64,000 nt of DNA, from assembly GCF_009734405.1 (NCBI RefSeq), contig NZ_CP046453.1, positions 434,001 through 498,000 on the forward strand, in the 5' to 3' direction. This stretch comes from Corynebacterium comes (GTDB lineage Bacteria; Actinomycetota; Actinomycetes; Mycobacteriales; Mycobacteriaceae). Shown here one piece after another: positions 9,769-19,730 of the stretch (its first letter is position 1; every line of letters starts with the position of its first letter). The notes beneath the pieces are model-generated. The model made no database searches. It was not told where the DNA came from and was given only the letters and a program-made list of their open reading frames with translations. Made by a program: the position numbers and the translations under genes.

Positions 9769-11892
9769 GTGGCACAAGAAGTGCTTAAGGACCTGAGCAA
9801 GGTCCGCAACATCGGCATCATGGCACACATCGATGCCGGTAAGACCACCACCACCGAGCGCATCCTCTTCTACACCGGCATCAACCGCAAGGTTGGCGAG
9901 ACCCACGACGGTGCTTCCACCACTGACTGGATGGAGCAGGAGAAGGAGCGTGGCATCACGATCACCTCCGCTGCCGTCACCTGTTTCTGGAACAACAACC
10001 AGATCAACATCATCGACACCCCGGGTCACGTCGACTTCACCGTCGAGGTCGAGCGTTCCCTGCGTGTCCTTGATGGCGCTGTCGCCGTCTTCGACGGCAA
10101 GGAGGGCGTGGAGCCGCAGTCCGAGCAGGTCTGGCGTCAGGCCGCCAAGTACGACGTGCCGCGTATCTGCTTCGTCAACAAGATGGACAAGCTCGGTGCT
10201 GACTTCTACTACACCGTCAGCACCATCATCGACCGCCTCGGTGCGAAGCCGCTGGTCATGCAGCTGCCGATCGGCGCTGAGGATGACTTCGACGGCGTCG
10301 TCGACCTGCTCCAGATGAAGGCCCTGATGTGGCCCGGCAAGACCGAGATCGGCACCGAGGCCTCCGTCGAGGAGATCCCGGCCGAGCTGCAGGAGAAGGC
10401 CGAGGAGTACCGCGAGAAGCTCCTGGAGACCGTCGCCGAGTCCGACGAGGCTCTCATGGAGAAGTACTTCGGTGGCGAAGAGCTCACCATCGACGAGATC
10501 AAGGGCGCGATCCGCAAGATGGTCGTCAACTCGGAGATCTACCCGGTCTACTGCGGTACCGCCTACAAGAACAAGGGCGTTCAGCCCCTGCTCGACGCCG
10601 TCATCGACTTCCTGCCGAACCCGCTGGACATCGGCGAGGTCGAAGGCCACGCCGTCGGAGACGACTCCACCGTCCTGGTGCGTAAGCCCTCCGCCGACGA
10701 GCCGTTCTCGGCCCTGGCCTTCAAGATTGCCGCGCACCCGTTCTTCGGCAAGCTCACCTACATCCGCGTCTACTCCGGTCGCGCGGTCCCGGGTGACCAG
10801 GTGGCCAACTCCACCAAGGGCAAGAAGGAGCGCATCGGCAAGATCTTCCAGATGCACTCCAACAAGGAGAACCCGGTGGAGGAGGCCCGCGCGGGCAACA
10901 TCTTCGCCGTGATCGGCCTGAAGGACACCACCACCGGTGACACCCTCTGCGCCACCGACAACCAGATCATCCTGGAGTCCATGGACTTCCCGGCCCCGGT
11001 CATTCAGGTCGCCATCGAGCCGAAGACCAAGTCCGACCAGGAGAAGCTGGGCACCGCGATCCAGAAACTGGCGGAGGAGGACCCCACCTTCACCGTCACC
11101 CAGGACGAGGAGTCCGGCCAGACCGTCATCGGCGGCATGGGCGAGCTCCACCTCGACGTCCTCGTCGACCGCATGCGTCGCGAGTACAAGGTCGAGGCCA
11201 ACGTCGGCGCTCCGCAGGTCGCCTACCGCGAGACCATCCGCAGGCCCGTCGAGAAGCTCGAGTACACCCACAAGAAGCAGACCGGTGGTTCCGGTCAGTT
11301 CGCTAAGGTGATCATCTCCATCGAGCCCTACGCCCCGGGCGAGGACGAGCTGGAGGAGGGCCAGAACCCTCTGTACCACTTCGAGAACGCCGTCACCGGC
11401 GGCCGTATCCCGAGGGAGTACATCCCCTCCGTTGACGCTGGTATCCAGGACGCCATGCAGTACGGCTACCTGGCAGGCTTCCCGCTGGTCAACGTCAAGG
11501 CCACCCTGCTCGACGGCCAGTACCACGACGTCGACTCCTCGGAAATGGCGTTCAAGATCGCCGGCTCCCAGGCTCTGAAGGAGGCCGTCGCCAAGGCCAA
11601 GCCGGTTCTGCTCGAGCCGCTCATGGCCGTGGAGATCACCACCCCGGAGGAGTACATGGGTGACGTCATCGGTGACGTCAACTCCCGCCGTGGCCAGGTC
11701 AACGCCATGGAGGACCGTGCCGGCGCCAAGCTGGTCAAGGCTAAGGTTCCGCTGTCCGAGATGTTCGGCTACGTCGGTGACCTGCGCTCCAAGACCCAGG
11801 GTCGTGCAAACTACTCCATGGTCTTCGACTCCTACGCTGAGGTTCCCGCCAGCGTTTCCGAGGCGATCATCGCCGAGCGCACCGGCAACTAG
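9769..11892 (+). CDS. fusA: Elongation factor G
   Basis: Translocation GTPase of 707 residues. The start is GTG after a TTGGGG site, giving [20 protein letters not shown]. The G domain shows [10 protein letters not shown] (P-loop, about residues 18-27), the switch [10 protein letters not shown], and the NKMDKLGA specificity motif. The C-terminal domains contain [15 protein letters not shown] and the [17 protein letters not shown] block of domain IV, which enters the decoding site. It follows rpsG in the usual str order and precedes tuf. Confidence 0.99.
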   Translation: MAQEVLKDLSKVRNIGIMAHIDAGKTTTTERILFYTGINRKVGETHDGASTTDWMEQEKERGITITSAAVTCFWNNNQINIIDTPGHVDFTVEVERSLRVLDGAVAVFDGKEGVEPQSEQVWRQAAKYDVPRICFVNKMDKLGADFYYTVSTIIDRLGAKPLVMQLPIGAEDDFDGVVDLLQMKALMWPGKTEIGTEASVEEIPAELQEKAEEYREKLLETVAESDEALMEKYFGGEELTIDEIKGAIRKMVVNSEIYPVYCGTAYKNKGVQPLLDAVIDFLPNPLDIGEVEGHAVGDDSTVLVRKPSADEPFSALAFKIAAHPFFGKLTYIRVYSGRAVPGDQVANSTKGKKERIGKIFQMHSNKENPVEEARAGNIFAVIGLKDTTTGDTLCATDNQIILESMDFPAPVIQVAIEPKTKSDQEKLGTAIQKLAEEDPTFTVTQDEESGQTVIGGMGELHLDVLVDRMRREYKVEANVGAPQVAYRETIRRPVEKLEYTHKKQTGGSGQFAKVIISIEPYAPGEDELEEGQNPLYHFENAVTGGRIPREYIPSVDAGIQDAMQYGYLAGFPLVNVKATLLDGQYHDVDSSEMAFKIAGSQALKEAVAKAKPVLLEPLMAVEITTPEEYMGDVIGDVNSRRGQVNAMEDRAGAKLVKAKVPLSEMFGYVGDLRSKTQGRANYSMVFDSYAEVPASVSEAIIAERTGN

Positions 11893-11928
11893 TCGGATCT
11901 CTCTCCCGTCGGAGCCACTTCCCTGAAT

Positions 11929-11961
11929 GCTTCCCGATGCCCCGTGCCGGCGTCGGGAAGC
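11929..11961 (+). terminator. Candidate hairpin terminator after fusA
   Basis: Perfect 9-base inverted repeat GCTTCCCGA (11929-11937) / TCGGGAAGC (11953-11961) with a 15-base GC-rich loop, 37 bases past the fusA stop. There is no run of T after it, so strength as an intrinsic terminator is uncertain. Confidence 0.45.
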
Positions 11962-12106
11962 GGGGTAGTGTGTCCGACATCATGGGAGGGTAGCGGTCGG
12001 GCTGAGCAACCACCTTCTTCGAGGTGGCGGCTGAGCCGGCCGTTACCCCCTGTGAGATCCCGGATTCACAGCCGTGTTCGCACGGTCCGGAAACCCGGGC
12101 TGCGGT

Positions 12107-12135
12107 TTGAAAAAACAGCGGTAGAAATCTAGGAT
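12107..12135 (+). promoter_or_regulatory. SigA promoter of tuf
   Basis: TTGAAA (12107-12112) and TAGGAT (12130-12135) with an ideal 17-base spacer. This is the best-matching promoter in the window and fits the very high expression expected of EF-Tu. The predicted start is near 12142, about 120 bases upstream of the coding start. Confidence 0.8.
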
Positions 12136-12261
12136 CGTGTAACTGGCACATTGTGAAATCGTTATTGACGCCGACCTGTCACAGGGTCGGATGGTGATGA
12201 CGACTGTCAACCAACGTGGCTGCGAACGTCGTAGCCACCATGAAGTCCAGGAGGACATACA

Positions 12262-13452
<1,191 letters not shown>

Positions 13453-13476
13453 TACACTTCACGTATCTGATCTGAA

Positions 13477-13510
13477 AGGGCCCGGAGGAATTTTCCTCCG
13501 GGCTCTTTTG
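13477..13510 (+). terminator. rho-independent terminator after tuf
   Basis: Arms AGGGCCCGGAGGAA (13477-13490) and TTCCTCCGGGCTCT (13493-13506) pair with one wobble around a tight loop, followed by TTTTGG. It begins 24 bases after the tuf stop. Confidence 0.92.
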
Positions 13511-13542
13511 GTATTTGGGTTTCTGCGGGTATCTTCTTTCTC

Positions 13543-13953
13543 ATGCTCAGAACCATCCTCGGCAGTAAGATCCACCGCGCCACGGTCACCCAGGCGGACC
13601 TCAACTACGTGGGTTCCGTCACGGTCGACGCCGACCTGCTCGCAGCAGCCGGCCTCATCGAGGGGGAGAAGGTCGCGATCGTCGACGTCACCAACGGCGC
13701 CCGCCTGGAGACCTACGTCATCACCGGCCGCCCCGGCACCGGCGAGATCTGCATCAACGGTGCAGCGGCGCACCTGATCCACCCGGGGGACATCGTCATC
13801 CTCATCTCCTACCTGCAGGCCACCCTCGACGAGGCCCTCGAGTATGAGCCGCGCATCGTCCACGTCGACGAGAACAACCGCATCGTGGCACTGGGCAACG
13901 ACATCGCCGAGGCTGTCCCGGGCTCCAATACCGTCTCCGCCCGGAACATCTAG
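13543..13953 (+). CDS. panD: Aspartate 1-decarboxylase precursor
   Basis: Pyruvoyl enzyme converting aspartate to beta-alanine for pantothenate and CoA synthesis; 136 residues. The self-cleavage pair Gly24-Ser25 is present in NYVGSVTVD and would give the pyruvoyl group at Ser25. The family blocks [12 protein letters not shown] and [13 protein letters not shown] are intact. It begins 33 bases after the tuf terminator; the next gene starts five bases after its stop and is probably cotranscribed. No other pantothenate genes are in the window. Confidence 0.96.
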   Translation: MLRTILGSKIHRATVTQADLNYVGSVTVDADLLAAAGLIEGEKVAIVDVTNGARLETYVITGRPGTGEICINGAAAHLIHPGDIVILISYLQATLDEALEYEPRIVHVDENNRIVALGNDIAEAVPGSNTVSARNI

Positions 13954-13958
13954 CCGCC

Positions 13959-14675
13959 GTGCAGGACCCCATGCGCATACCGGGCGTACTCGACGCCGTC
14001 CGCCGTGCGTGGGAGGGGCAGCCCGAGCTCTCCCTGCCGACGCTTTTCGGGATCCTGGCCAACCAGGGAGTCGGTTGGGGCGCCTCCGACGAGGATCTGC
14101 TCCGCGCCCTGTCCACGACCGAGCGCACCCATCCCGGAACGCTCCCGCTTGTCGACGCCCGCGTCACCTCCCGCTACCTCCTCCTCACCGAGTCCCCCGA
14201 GCACCGCGTGATGGTGGACCCGTGGCGGGTCATCGTCCGTCGCCCCGGTGTCTCCGCGCAGCCCGGGGTGTGGGACTACGCCACGATCCGTCCGGCCTTC
14301 GTCGGTTCCCCGCTGGTGATCACCTCCGCGGAGGGGATCGATCACCGCCTGGGGGTGCTCGCGCGCATCTCGCTTCTCGACGCCTCCCCGGATCCCGGCA
14401 TCGCCGATCTCACCGGCATCCGGCGCCGCGATCTGGGGGACGCGGTGTATCTGGTGACCCTCAGGGACGGGGACACCGTCGTCCTCTCCCACGGTTTCGA
14501 CCGTTTCACAGCGGGCCGGCGCAGCCTGGACCACGAGGCCCGCCCGTGGGACTCGCTCGTGGCCTGCAGCCCGGGGCAGCCGCTGGTGGTGCGGAGCCCC
14601 GGTGGTGGGCGAGCACTGGAGTACGCGGAGGTCCGGGACATTCTCCTTCTGGAGGACGAACCCCTCAGCGAGTGA
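13959..14675 (+). CDS. Conserved-looking protein of unknown function downstream of panD
   Basis: A 238-residue product from GTG (13959), or 234 from ATG (13971). I do not recognise a family. The protein is soluble in appearance, with no signal peptide or membrane segment, and alternates helical and beta-rich stretches (RYLLLTESPEHRVMVDPWRV; GDAVYLVTLRDGDTVVLSHG). Codon use matches its neighbours and the gene is tightly linked to panD, which argues that it is real. It converges on the envelope cluster with 23 bases between the stops. Confidence 0.6.
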   Translation: MQDPMRIPGVLDAVRRAWEGQPELSLPTLFGILANQGVGWGASDEDLLRALSTTERTHPGTLPLVDARVTSRYLLLTESPEHRVMVDPWRVIVRRPGVSAQPGVWDYATIRPAFVGSPLVITSAEGIDHRLGVLARISLLDASPDPGIADLTGIRRRDLGDAVYLVTLRDGDTVVLSHGFDRFTAGRRSLDHEARPWDSLVACSPGQPLVVRSPGGGRALEYAEVRDILLLEDEPLSE

Positions 14676-14698
14676 ACGCACCTCCCCGGTGGCGGCGG

Positions 14699-15256
14699 TC
14701 AGCGCTCGACGGGGAACAGGTGGAGTTTGAAGATGGTGTCGACATCAATGCCCGGCGTGGCCGCGCGGAACTGTCTTTCGGTCCGGCTGAGTGCACTCCG
14801 CAGGGCAGGGACGTCCGCATCGGCGCGGGCCCGGACGGTGAGGGTCATCGTCGGCCTGTCCCAGGAATCCGCGACGTTGGCGTGGACTGCGTCGACCCGG
14901 GGAAGCTCCTCCACCTCCCTGGCAATGGCGTCGGCGAGGGTGGCCAGGTCGAGTTCGATGGTGCCGCGGTCGTCGGACGTGGGGGAGACGACCCGGTTGA
15001 TCCGGTATCGGCGCAGGTTGAGGGCGATGAGAAATCCGCCGATGACCGCGCTCACCAGGAGGATGCCGACGAGTGCGAGGTCGAACCAGACCTGCTCGGG
15101 GGCGGCACGCCAGGCGGGGAAATCGATCAGGTCCGCAAGGTTCTGGGCGAAGGGGACATTGAGGAATAGCCCGATGACCCAGGCCCCGCCGGCGAGTGCG
15201 AGCAATCCGGTGATGAGGACGACGGTGCGGTCAAAGAGTGCGATCCGGTTGTTCAT
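14699..15256 (-). CDS. AmaP-like membrane anchor of an Asp23-type cluster
   Basis: 185 residues, starting MNNRIALFDRTVVLITG. Two transmembrane segments are visible (about residues 9-32 and 59-82), followed by a soluble cytoplasmic domain of about 100 residues with a DVDTIFKLHLFP end. This two-TM plus cytoplasmic-domain design matches AmaP, which anchors Asp23/Gls24 proteins to the membrane in Firmicutes. The open frame extends further upstream but overlaps the preceding gene; the ATG at 15256 overlaps that gene's stop by four bases and fixes the start. It is the last gene of the six-gene minus-strand cluster. The role in envelope stress is inferred. Confidence 0.65.
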   Translation of the reverse strand: MNNRIALFDRTVVLITGLLALAGGAWVIGLFLNVPFAQNLADLIDFPAWRAAPEQVWFDLALVGILLVSAVIGGFLIALNLRRYRINRVVSPTSDDRGTIELDLATLADAIAREVEELPRVDAVHANVADSWDRPTMTLTVRARADADVPALRSALSRTERQFRAATPGIDVDTIFKLHLFPVER

Positions 15257-15795
15257 CGGTTGGCCTCCTCCAGTGGGCGCCGGCGGACCCGCAGGTTGAG
15301 GTCGAGCCCCAGGTCCGCCAGCAGGGGCGTGAGGGTGGCGTCGACGGCGGGGGAGAGATCGGCGTCCCCGAACCCGGTGGTGATGCTGACGGTGGCGCTG
15401 CGGCCGGAGACGTGGCTGGCGGCCGTGGCCACACCGGGCACGGCGAGGGCGGCGCCGGAGAGCATCCGGGCGATGTCGACGGGACGCATCCAGACGGATG
15501 CCTCGGAGGCGACGGCACGGTGGGTCCGTGTGCGGGGACGGACAGCGACCCACACCAGGAAGCCGCCGAGAAGCAGGGCGCCCAGGCCGGCGGGAAGCAT
15601 CCAGGGTTGGAAGGTGGCGTTGCCGATGGTCATGACGATCGGATTCACCCAGCTCTCCCAGTGGATCGACCGGGAGTTACGCAGCCACAGCTCCCGGGCG
15701 CAGACGACCGCCACGGCCAGCAGGATCAGCCCCAGGAACACCGCAGCGTAGCGGGCCCAGGGGTTCGCACGTGGGGGGCGGCGGTCAGCGGACAC
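15253..15795 (-). CDS. DUF6286-like two-TM membrane protein
   Basis: 180 residues, GTG start with GAGGGGGAACC upstream and an 11-base overlap with the preceding Asp23 gene. Transmembrane segments at about residues 16-34 and 66-86, then a cytoplasmic domain resembling a degenerate Asp23 fold (VSGRSATVSITTGFGDADLS). Proteins of this design occur with Asp23 genes across actinobacteria and are usually annotated DUF6286. Membership is assigned from size, topology and neighbourhood. Confidence 0.6.
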   Translation of the reverse strand: MSADRRPPRANPWARYAAVFLGLILLAVAVVCARELWLRNSRSIHWESWVNPIVMTIGNATFQPWMLPAGLGALLLGGFLVWVAVRPRTRTHRAVASEASVWMRPVDIARMLSGAALAVPGVATAASHVSGRSATVSITTGFGDADLSPAVDATLTPLLADLGLDLNLRVRRRPLEEANR

Positions 15796-16243
15796 GGTTC
15801 CCCCTCACGGTGATCGGCCGCAGCGGCACCGGCGGTCGGGTGTGGGGCGGCCGGACCGGGGTCGGGTGGACGGTGACAGGGCGGAGGCGGGGTCGGGTGG
15901 GGTGGGCGTCGAGAAGCTCGGCCGGGACGGGACGCCCGCGGACGACGGGACCGACCACCACGTTGACGTGGGTGGCGGCGAGGCCGGTGTAGTCGCGGAC
16001 CCAGTCGGCGATGGTGGTGCGCACCGTCAGGGCGACGGTGGTCACGGGCGAAGGCCAGGCGACGGCTATGAAGGCCTCGATGCTGCAGGTGCGGGAGGTG
16101 TCGTCGACGATGACGTCGAAACGCGGGTAGGTCCTGCCGGCGGGGCGTTCGAGACTGCGGCCGAGTTCGATGGTGCCGGGTACCGACGCGGCGGCGGCGG
16201 CCACGATGCGGGAAACCGCCCGGTCGCTGATTTTCACTCCCAT
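15785..16243 (-). CDS. Asp23/Gls24 family envelope stress protein with Pro-rich tail
   Basis: 152 residues. The N-terminal 100 residues follow the Asp23/Gls24 pattern: VKISDRAVSRIVAAAAASVP at the start, a beta-rich middle, and VRTTIADWVRDYTGLAATHV leading to a VNVVVGPVV strand. The last 35 residues are an unusual basic, proline-rich tail (repeated Pro-Val, Pro-Pro and Arg-Pro), not part of the family domain. Its start abuts the stop of the upstream DUF2273-like gene. It probably acts at the membrane face with the AmaP-like anchor; this is inferred. Confidence 0.75.
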   Translation of the reverse strand: MGVKISDRAVSRIVAAAAASVPGTIELGRSLERPAGRTYPRFDVIVDDTSRTCSIEAFIAVAWPSPVTTVALTVRTTIADWVRDYTGLAATHVNVVVGPVVRGRPVPAELLDAHPTRPRLRPVTVHPTPVRPPHTRPPVPLRPITVRGNRVR

Positions 16244-16429
16244 TCAGCCCCGACCCCCGAGGTTGCGGAAGAGGGTGCGCAGATCGATGCGCCGGTCCAG
16301 GTGTGCGCCGATGAGGCCGCCGACAGCGCCGAAGACGAGCGCGTAGAGCAACCCCGCCCAACCGCCGAGGATGACGGCGAAGGCCAGTGCCAGCCCGATC
16401 AGGGCGCCGGTGAGTGTGTGCCTGCTCAT
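16244..16429 (-). CDS. Small DUF2273-like membrane protein
   Basis: 61 residues, almost entirely one hydrophobic hairpin (ALIGLALAFAVILGGWAG, then LVFGAVGGLIGAHLD), ending in a short basic tail. DUF2273 proteins of this size are regular partners of Asp23/AmaP genes. The start overlaps the end of the upstream gene by four bases (ATGA type) and the stop abuts the next start, so the gene sits in a fully coupled operon. Confidence 0.65.
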   Translation of the reverse strand: MSRHTLTGALIGLALAFAVILGGWAGLLYALVFGAVGGLIGAHLDRRIDLRTLFRNLGGRG

Positions 16430-16758
16430 GAGGGTCCTCCGGTGGCCTCGTCGAAGTGGACGTCGACGGGGACGTCCAGAGAATGCTTCACCACGCCGCG
16501 CACCATCGCCGCGATCTCCGCCAGTGGTCGCGGGTGGTCCAGGTCGACGACGAGGTGCACTTCGAGGGCCGAGGGGGTGCGGCGCAGGCCGTTGACGCGG
16601 TGCCGGGGGTAGAGCAGGGCGATGTCGCCGTACCTGCCGGCATGCAGGCCCGCGACCCCGGGGAGGGCGCGGATCCCGGCGGACAGCCGGTCGGCGACGG
16701 CACGGTCGACCGGGTCGGCGCTACTGAACGCGCGGGGCGTGGTCGGGCTGCTGGGCAT
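16426..16758 (-). CDS. Short Asp23-related protein
   Basis: 110 residues from the ATG at 16758, which has an AGAGGA site six bases upstream; a start at 16809 would add 17 low-complexity residues. The central part (VADRLSAGIRALPGVAGLHA; ALEVHLVVDLDHPRPLAEIA; VRGVVKHSL) keeps the helix-strand rhythm of Asp23 with weaker conservation. It overlaps the preceding Asp23 gene by 38 bases. It looks like a shortened paralogue in the same complex, but the domain call is tentative. Confidence 0.6.
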   Translation of the reverse strand: MPSSPTTPRAFSSADPVDRAVADRLSAGIRALPGVAGLHAGRYGDIALLYPRHRVNGLRRTPSALEVHLVVDLDHPRPLAEIAAMVRGVVKHSLDVPVDVHFDEATGGPS

Positions 16759-17218
16759 CGGGATCCTCTTCGGGGCCGAAATCGAGGTGGACGTCGTGGA
16801 CGAGGACATTGACCTCGGTGACCTCGAGGCCGGTCATCCGCTCTATCGCGGTGATGACGTTGCGGCGGATCGCCTCCGCGAGCTCATGGATGGCCACCCC
16901 GAATTCGGCGACGATGGTCACGTCCACCACAGCCTGGTGTTCACCCACCTCGACGTGGACCCCCGGCTGGCTGAGGGTGGGGGAGCCGGCGAAGGAATCG
17001 CGGAGGGCGCCGACCACGCGGGCCGTTCCCCCGCCCAGCGAGTGCACACCCGAAACCTCCCGGGTGGCCAGGCCGGCGATCTTGCTCACGACGATGTCCT
17101 CGATCCGGGTGATCCCCCGGGAGGCGGGGGCTCCGGTGGATCCGGCGACTCCGGTGGTCCCGGTGGCTCCGGTAGGGACGGCAGGGGTCGTGCCTGGCGT
17201 CAGGTTCTGCTCCGACAT
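16721..17218 (-). CDS. Asp23/Gls24 family envelope stress response protein
   Basis: 165 residues, first gene of the cluster. The start at 17218 (MSEQNLTPGT) has an AGGAG site eight bases upstream; the longer open frame before it lacks domain sequence. After a Thr/Gly/Pro-rich linker of about 35 residues comes the Asp23 domain: GITRIEDIVVSKIAGLATRE, GVHVEVGEHQAVVDVTIVAE, the amphipathic helix IHELAEAIRRNVITAIERM, then VTEVNVLVHDVHL. This is the best conserved of the three Asp23-type proteins. Members coat the inner membrane in Gram-positives and respond to envelope stress. Confidence 0.85.
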   Translation of the reverse strand: MSEQNLTPGTTPAVPTGATGTTGVAGSTGAPASRGITRIEDIVVSKIAGLATREVSGVHSLGGGTARVVGALRDSFAGSPTLSQPGVHVEVGEHQAVVDVTIVAEFGVAIHELAEAIRRNVITAIERMTGLEVTEVNVLVHDVHLDFGPEEDPDAQQPDHAPRVQ

Positions 17219-17757
17219 GATGTGGCTCCTACAACAATGAGGATGCTTGCGTGATGCCCATAGTAGTTCAGCCGGCGGATTGTGTTTCGGGTGTGTGACA
17301 TGGTTTAATACGTAGGTTGCTTTAACACGACGTTTGCCCGGGCATAGCCATGTGGTCATCGTCGCTGGTGAGGCGAACATGACACCTTCGTCAGACAGTC
17401 CTGCTGGACCGGCTGGGAAGGCTCTGCAATCGGGTCAAAGTCGCCTTCACAGGTTGGACACACCCGAGCGTGGAACCGGAGAAGGGGCATGGCAAATAAA
17501 CAGCGGCAGTACGCAAGGGCCCACGCTTATCGCGAGATAACTGATCCCTTCCTAACTTGACACACGGGTCTTGTACCCCGTCAGGAGCACTACCGGGTGT
17601 TGTTTGTTCATCGCCCCGGAAACCTCCCGGCCAGTCATGGCAGTCAGGAACTGGCGTTGTGCCCAGGCCCATTGCCCGGACAACGTTATAGAGAAATCGA
17701 AAAGCGAATTCCCACCGCTCCATCACGGATGTGGGACAAGCGAGGAAGAGGATAAGC
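17219..17757. other. Divergent intergenic region and long leader of the S10 operon
   Basis: 539 bases between the divergent Asp23 cluster and rpsJ. It contains a small ORF with a ribosome binding site (17489-17560), a hairpin TTATC-GCGA-GATAA (17527-17540) inside that ORF, and an inverted repeat GCCAGT / ACTGGC (17630-17635 / 17650-17655). A TTGACA at 17557-17562 has no matching -10 box. I could not assign the S10 operon promoter with confidence. Confidence 0.45.
17489..17560 (+). CDS. Candidate leader peptide upstream of rpsJ
   Basis: A 23-codon ORF beginning MANKQRQYAR and ending TDPFLT, stop TGA. It is preceded by GGAGAAGGGG, as strong a ribosome binding site as most real genes here, although the end of that run lies very close to the ATG. 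It sits about 200 bases before the rpsJ start, inside the probable leader, and is rich in Arg, Gln, Ala and Tyr. It may be a regulatory leader peptide or a chance ORF; I know of no homologue. Confidence 0.35.
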   Translation: MANKQRQYARAHAYREITDPFLT

Positions 17758-18063
17758 GTGGCCGGACAAAAAATCCGCATTCGGCTTAAGGCCTACGACC
17801 ACGAGGCGATCGACGCATCCGCTAAGAAGATCGTCGAGACTGTCACCCGTACGGGTGCCCGCGTCGTTGGACCTGTGCCTTTGCCCACCGAGAAGAACGT
17901 GTACGCCGTTATTCGTTCTCCCCACAAGTACAAGGATTCTCGCGAGCACTTCGAGATGCGCACTCATAAGCGCCTCATCGACATCCTCGACCCGACGCCG
18001 AAGACGGTTGACGCGCTCATGCGCATCGACCTTCCGGCCAGCGTCGACGTGAACATCCAGTGA
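17758..18063 (+). CDS. rpsJ: 30S ribosomal protein S10
   Basis: 101-residue S10, also the NusE antitermination factor. The GTG at 17758, with a GAGGAAGAGGAT site, gives the canonical start [19 protein letters not shown]; a longer upstream frame adds nine non-family residues and is rejected. Conserved [20 protein letters not shown] and [17 protein letters not shown] are present. First gene of the S10 operon. Confidence 0.98.
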   Translation: MAGQKIRIRLKAYDHEAIDASAKKIVETVTRTGARVVGPVPLPTEKNVYAVIRSPHKYKDSREHFEMRTHKRLIDILDPTPKTVDALMRIDLPASVDVNIQ

Positions 18064-18095
18064 TCGACGAAATACTTGGCAGCGGAGAATAAATA

Positions 18096-18752
18096 ATGAG
18101 TGAATACGAGATCAAGGGCATTCTGGGCACCAAGCTCGGCATGACCCAGATCTTCGACGAGGACAACCGGGTCATCCCGGTCACCGTCGTCGAAGCTGGG
18201 CCGTGCGTGGTGACCCAGATTCGCACCAAGGAAACCGATGGCTACACCGCCATCCAGATTGCCTACGGCGAGATCGACCCGCGCAAGGCCACCAAGCCTG
18301 CCGCAGGTCACTACAAGAAGGCCGGCGTCACCCCGCGCCGCCACGTGGCTGAGATCCGCGTGGATGACGTTTCCGGTTACGAAATCGGCCAGGACATCAC
18401 CGTCGAGATCTTCGACGGCGTCCAGTTCGTCGACGTCACCGGTCAGTCCAAGGGTAAGGGTTTCGCCGGCGGCATGAAGCGACACGGCTTCAAGGGCCAG
18501 GGTGCCTCCCACGGTAACCAGGCTGCACACCGCCGCGTCGGTGGCATCGGTGCCGCCGCGACCCCGGGTCGCATCTTCAAGGGCAAGAAGATGGCCGGCC
18601 GCATGGGTAATGACCGCGTCACCACCCAGAACCTCAAGGTTCAGAAGATTGACGCTGATGCCAACCTGCTGCTCATCAAGGGAGCAATCCCGGGCAACCG
18701 TGGTGGCATCGTCACCGTTAAGACCGCAGTGAAGGGCGGTGCTCACGCATGA
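18096..18752 (+). CDS. rplC: 50S ribosomal protein L3
   Basis: 218-residue L3, an early assembly protein near the peptidyl transferase centre. It starts [20 protein letters not shown] and contains [20 protein letters not shown] and the R/G-rich [15 protein letters not shown] loop. The stop overlaps the rplD start by four bases (ATGA), so the two are translationally coupled. Confidence 0.99.
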   Translation: MSEYEIKGILGTKLGMTQIFDEDNRVIPVTVVEAGPCVVTQIRTKETDGYTAIQIAYGEIDPRKATKPAAGHYKKAGVTPRRHVAEIRVDDVSGYEIGQDITVEIFDGVQFVDVTGQSKGKGFAGGMKRHGFKGQGASHGNQAAHRRVGGIGAAATPGRIFKGKKMAGRMGNDRVTTQNLKVQKIDADANLLLIKGAIPGNRGGIVTVKTAVKGGAHA

Positions 18753-19402
18753 CCAATCTGAAGCTCGACGTCCAGACCGCTGACGGTAAGACCGACGGCC
18801 AGGTTGAGCTGCCGGCTGAGATCTTCGACCGCGAGGTGTCCATCGCTCTGATGCACCAGGTCGTCAACGCCCAGCTCGCAGGCGCCCGTCAGGGCACCCA
18901 CTCCACCAAGACCCGTGCAGAGGTCGCCGGCGGTGGCCGCAAGCCGTACCGCCAGAAGGGAACCGGCCGCGCCCGTCAGGGCTCGATCCGTGCTCCGCAC
19001 TTCTCCGGTGGTGGCATCGCACACGGCCCCAAGCCGCGCGACTACAGCCAGCGCACCCCCAAGAAGATGAAGGCCGCCGCACTCGCAGGCGCGCTGTCCG
19101 ACCGCGCTCGTAACGCACGTATCCACGTGATCACCGAGCTCGTTCCGGGCCAGTCCCCGTCGACCAAGTCGGCACGCACCTTCATCGAGCGCCTCACCGG
19201 CCGCAAGTCGGTTCTGCTCGTCGTCGGCCGCGAGGACCTCAACGCCCGCCGCAGCGCCAGCAACCTGCCCGGAGTCCACGTCCTGGACGCCGGACAGCTG
19301 AACACCTACGACGTTCTCAAGTCGGACGATGTCGTGTTCTCCGTTGAGGCCCTGCACGCCTTCATCAACCGCACCACCGGTGTGGACCAGGAGGAGAACT
19401 AA
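18749..19402 (+). CDS. rplD: 50S ribosomal protein L4
   Basis: 217-residue L4, which lines the exit tunnel. The family loop [20 protein letters not shown] is intact, followed by [16 protein letters not shown]. In E. coli L4 represses its own operon by acting in the S10 leader; whether the long leader here responds to L4 is unknown. It overlaps rplC by four bases and rplW by one (TAATG). Confidence 0.98.
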   Translation: MTNLKLDVQTADGKTDGQVELPAEIFDREVSIALMHQVVNAQLAGARQGTHSTKTRAEVAGGGRKPYRQKGTGRARQGSIRAPHFSGGGIAHGPKPRDYSQRTPKKMKAAALAGALSDRARNARIHVITELVPGQSPSTKSARTFIERLTGRKSVLLVVGREDLNARRSASNLPGVHVLDAGQLNTYDVLKSDDVVFSVEALHAFINRTTGVDQEEN

Positions 19403-19707
19403 TGGCCAAGATCGCTAACCCGCGCGATATCATCATCGCTCCGGTTGTCTCGGAGAAGTCGTACGGTCTGATGGAGCAGAACGTGTACACGTTCCTCGTC
19501 AACCCGGCCTCCAACAAGACCCAGATCAAGATTGCCGTGGAGCAGGTCTTCGGCGTCAAGGTGTCCTCCGTGAACACCGCTAACCGCGACGGTAAGCGCA
19601 AGCGCACCCGCACCGGTTACGGCCAGCGCAAGGACACCAAGCGCGCCTACGTCACGCTCCGCAAGGGCAGCGACTCCATCGACATCTTCGGCGGCTCCGC
19701 CTCCTAA
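19402..19707 (+). CDS. rplW: 50S ribosomal protein L23
   Basis: 101-residue L23 at the tunnel exit, docking site for trigger factor and SRP. It starts [20 protein letters not shown] and contains [20 protein letters not shown] and the basic loop [20 protein letters not shown]. The start overlaps the rplD stop by one base, indicating coupling. Confidence 0.98.
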   Translation: MAKIANPRDIIIAPVVSEKSYGLMEQNVYTFLVNPASNKTQIKIAVEQVFGVKVSSVNTANRDGKRKRTRTGYGQRKDTKRAYVTLRKGSDSIDIFGGSAS

Positions 19708-19730
19708 GGGTCGAGAGAAAAGGACACATT

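Larger units (their letters stand above)
11893..12261 (+). other. fusA-tuf intergenic region
   Basis: 369 bases without a supported gene. It contains the hairpin at 11929-11961, the strong tuf promoter at 12107-12135, and a leader of about 120 bases before the tuf start. Small open frames here have no conserved features. Confidence 0.55.

Noticed and set aside
9505..11526. 673-codon open frame antisense to fusA
   Set aside because: Same shadow effect. The translation is a low-complexity Val/Leu/Asp/Gly-rich string without domains.
17557..17562. TTGACA as -35 box of the rpsJ promoter
   Set aside because: No TAnnnT-like -10 box occurs 16-19 bases downstream, and the hexamer overlaps the stop of the candidate leader ORF.
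17571..17789. 72-codon ORF overlapping the start of rpsJ
   Set aside because: No recognisable domain, out of frame with rpsJ, and lacking a convincing ribosome binding site.
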